A stretch of DNA of 6,573 nt from Lachnospiraceae bacterium. Its GTDB lineage: Bacteria; Bacillota; Clostridia; Lachnospirales; Lachnospiraceae. The notes below the pieces were generated by a model. It had not been told where the DNA came from. It made no database searches and saw only the letters and a list, made by a program, of their open reading frames with translations. How positions within the stretch are numbered: the stretch's first letter is position 1; every line of letters begins with the position of its first letter. Positions 5,936 to 6,573 of the stretch are shown piece by piece. Position numbers and translations under genes: made by a program. The DNA is taken from assembly GCA_016282215.1 (NCBI GenBank), contig JAEEKC010000346.1:1-6573 (forward strand), in the 5' to 3' direction.

Positions 5936-5980
5936 GGTAGTGTAAAGTCCGGTATGAGAATACGCAGCCGAAAATTACTG
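5936..5980 (+). promoter_or_regulatory. Conserved leader element, copy D (upstream of HTH regulator)
   Basis: The copy begins GGTAGTGTAAAGTCCGGTAT, 66 nt before the ATG at 6002. TAGTG (5938-5942) can pair with TACTG (5976-5980), five pairs including two G-U. The centre is a clean GTAT-GAGA-ATAC hairpin (5952-5963) with a GNRA loop, followed by GCCGAAAA as in copy A. It lies downstream of the TTGCAA/TACAAT promoter, so it should be transcribed. Confidence 0.65.
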
Positions 5981-5988
5981 ATAAATTT

Positions 5989-5994
5989 GAGAGG
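5989..5994 (+). promoter_or_regulatory. Ribosome binding site that sets the HTH regulator start
   Basis: GAGAGG ends seven bases before the ATG at 6002. The frame is open back to an ATG at 5858, but that one lies inside the predicted promoter and has no ribosome site, so 6002 is preferred. Confidence 0.7.
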
Positions 5995-6001
5995 CAAAGA
6001 T

Positions 6002-6502
6002 ATGGGAAGAAAATCCACAAAAGCGAATAAATCCATCTACCAGCTGACCAGGGAAGAACAGGGGCTGACCAGGGAAAAGGCCGGGGAACTGATGGAATAC
6101 ATCTCTCCGGAGCGGATTGAAAAGATCGAGAATGAAAAGGTCCGCATCCTGCCGGATGATATCATCGCCATGGCGAAGTGCTATAAAGCGCCGCAGCTTT
6201 GCAATTACTACTGCTCTCATGACTGCGAGATCGGAAAAAAATATGTACACCCGGTGGAAATGAAAGAATTGTCCCAGATCGCTGTCGAGACCTTAAACGG
6301 TCTGCATCATTTGGAAAAAGAAAAAGACCGCCTCCTCGAGATCGTGGAAGACGGTCGGATCAATGATTATGAAAGGGATGATTTTATCCGGATCAAGGGA
6401 AGGCTGGACAAACTGGCGCTTTCCATCAGCTCGCTGCAGCTCTGGCTGGATCAGAAGATTGCAGAAGGAGAGCTGAGCGAGGATGATTTTCCGGATGATT
6501 AA
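6002..6502 (+). CDS. Small HTH (XRE-like) protein with a cysteine cluster
   Basis: This is a 166-residue soluble protein. Residues about 11-65 look like a lambda-repressor-type helix-turn-helix: YQLTREEQGLTREKAGELM, then ISPERIEKIENEK, then PDDIIAMAKCYKAP. A motif CNYYCSHDCEIG follows; with Cys60 it gives cysteines at 60, 67, 71 and 75, which could bind a metal. The C-terminal half (about 85-155) is helical and charged, with DGRINDYERDDF and a Leu-rich LSISSLQLWLDQKI, probably a coiled or oligomerising region. I recall this arrangement (HTH, LCNYYCS, then LQLW) from conserved Clostridia proteins of unknown role. Targets are unknown; it shares the leader element with both chemoreceptors and the flotillin. 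An acidic tail (EDDFPDD) precedes the TAA stop. Confidence 0.85.
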   Translation: MGRKSTKANKSIYQLTREEQGLTREKAGELMEYISPERIEKIENEKVRILPDDIIAMAKCYKAPQLCNYYCSHDCEIGKKYVHPVEMKELSQIAVETLNGLHHLEKEKDRLLEIVEDGRINDYERDDFIRIKGRLDKLALSISSLQLWLDQKIAEGELSEDDFPDD

Positions 6503-6573
6503 ATACGTAGATAGTTACTGAATCCTCGATTTTATCGATTTAAGCGTATACGATCAAAGCAATAAACTCCACC

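Noticed and set aside
2082..5936. Leader element as insertion-sequence ends or a MITE
   Set aside because: The GTGTAAAG start resembles some transposon termini, but there are no paired inverted ends or target duplications. The constant 66-68 nt distance to four start codons would be an unlikely result of insertion.
2037..5980. Leader element as a sigma-D/sigma-28 flagellar promoter (TAAA ... GCCGA)
   Set aside because: Chemoreceptor genes often use such promoters, and TAAAG with GCCGAAAA is suggestive. However, copies A and D have 20 bases between the boxes instead of about 15, and copies B and C lack a proper GCCGATA box. Good sigma-A-like promoters lie upstream of three copies.
2404..6001. 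Similar peptides encoded by the leaders of the two plus-strand genes (GSIKSG and GSVKSG, then LLIN)
   Set aside because: Both leaders are in frame because both distances are 66 nt. Copies A and C lie 68 nt from their starts and are out of frame, and leader A has a stop codon in the frame of its gene. The similarity is at the nucleotide level, not a conserved leader peptide.
6503..6573. Possible terminator after the HTH gene (TCGAT TTT ATCGA near 6526)
   Set aside because: The stem is only five A/T-rich pairs with a three-base loop and no clear T tract. I see no gene or convincing signal in these last 71 bases.

Overview
The window looks like chromosomal DNA from a motile Clostridia-type Firmicute, most likely Lachnospiraceae or a relative. 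The evidence is the mid-range GC content, the AGGAGG-like ribosome sites, the sigma-A-like promoters, the two chemoreceptor genes, the FloT-type flotillin and a small HTH protein of a type I associate with Clostridia. This placement is inferred from gene content, not from a marker gene.

Layout. Positions 1-101 hold the last codons of a gene entering from the left. A bidirectional terminator at 181-219 separates it from a convergent membrane chemoreceptor (302-2014, minus strand). A 455-base divergent region (2015-2469) carries back-to-back sigma-A-like promoters and drives a second, soluble chemoreceptor with two PAS domains (2470-3891, plus strand). That gene is followed by a cluster of REP-like repeats (3893-4018, with an outlying copy at 4083-4113) and a terminator shared with the convergent flotillin gene (4088-5632, minus strand). 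A second divergent region (5633-6001) separates the flotillin from a small HTH-type regulator (6002-6502, plus strand). The last 71 bases hold nothing I can name.

The most interesting feature is not a protein. All four complete genes have the same roughly 45-nt element in their leader, in the same orientation as the gene. It always begins 66-68 nt before the start codon. The core reads approximately GGYAGTGTAAAGTCCGGTATGAAAAT. The ends can pair in every copy, with one covarying base pair (GTAGT/ACTAC versus GCAGT/ACTGC), and the middle forms a small hairpin that is often GNRA-capped. One or two further degraded copies lie in tandem in front of the membrane chemoreceptor. Where I can place a promoter, the element lies downstream of it, so it would be transcribed. 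I read it as an unidentified cis-regulatory RNA, or less likely a DNA operator, linking two chemoreceptors, a flotillin and a regulator into one regulon.

A second oddity is that the flotillin reading frame ends inside a REP-like repeat, so its last eight or so residues and its stop codon are repeat-derived.

Functionally, the membrane receptor would sense an external ligand through a Cache-like domain and the soluble receptor an internal cue through its PAS domains. Both carry the conserved hairpin tip that contacts CheA and CheW. The flotillin would organise membrane microdomains. A physical link between flotillin and receptors is speculation based only on the shared leader.
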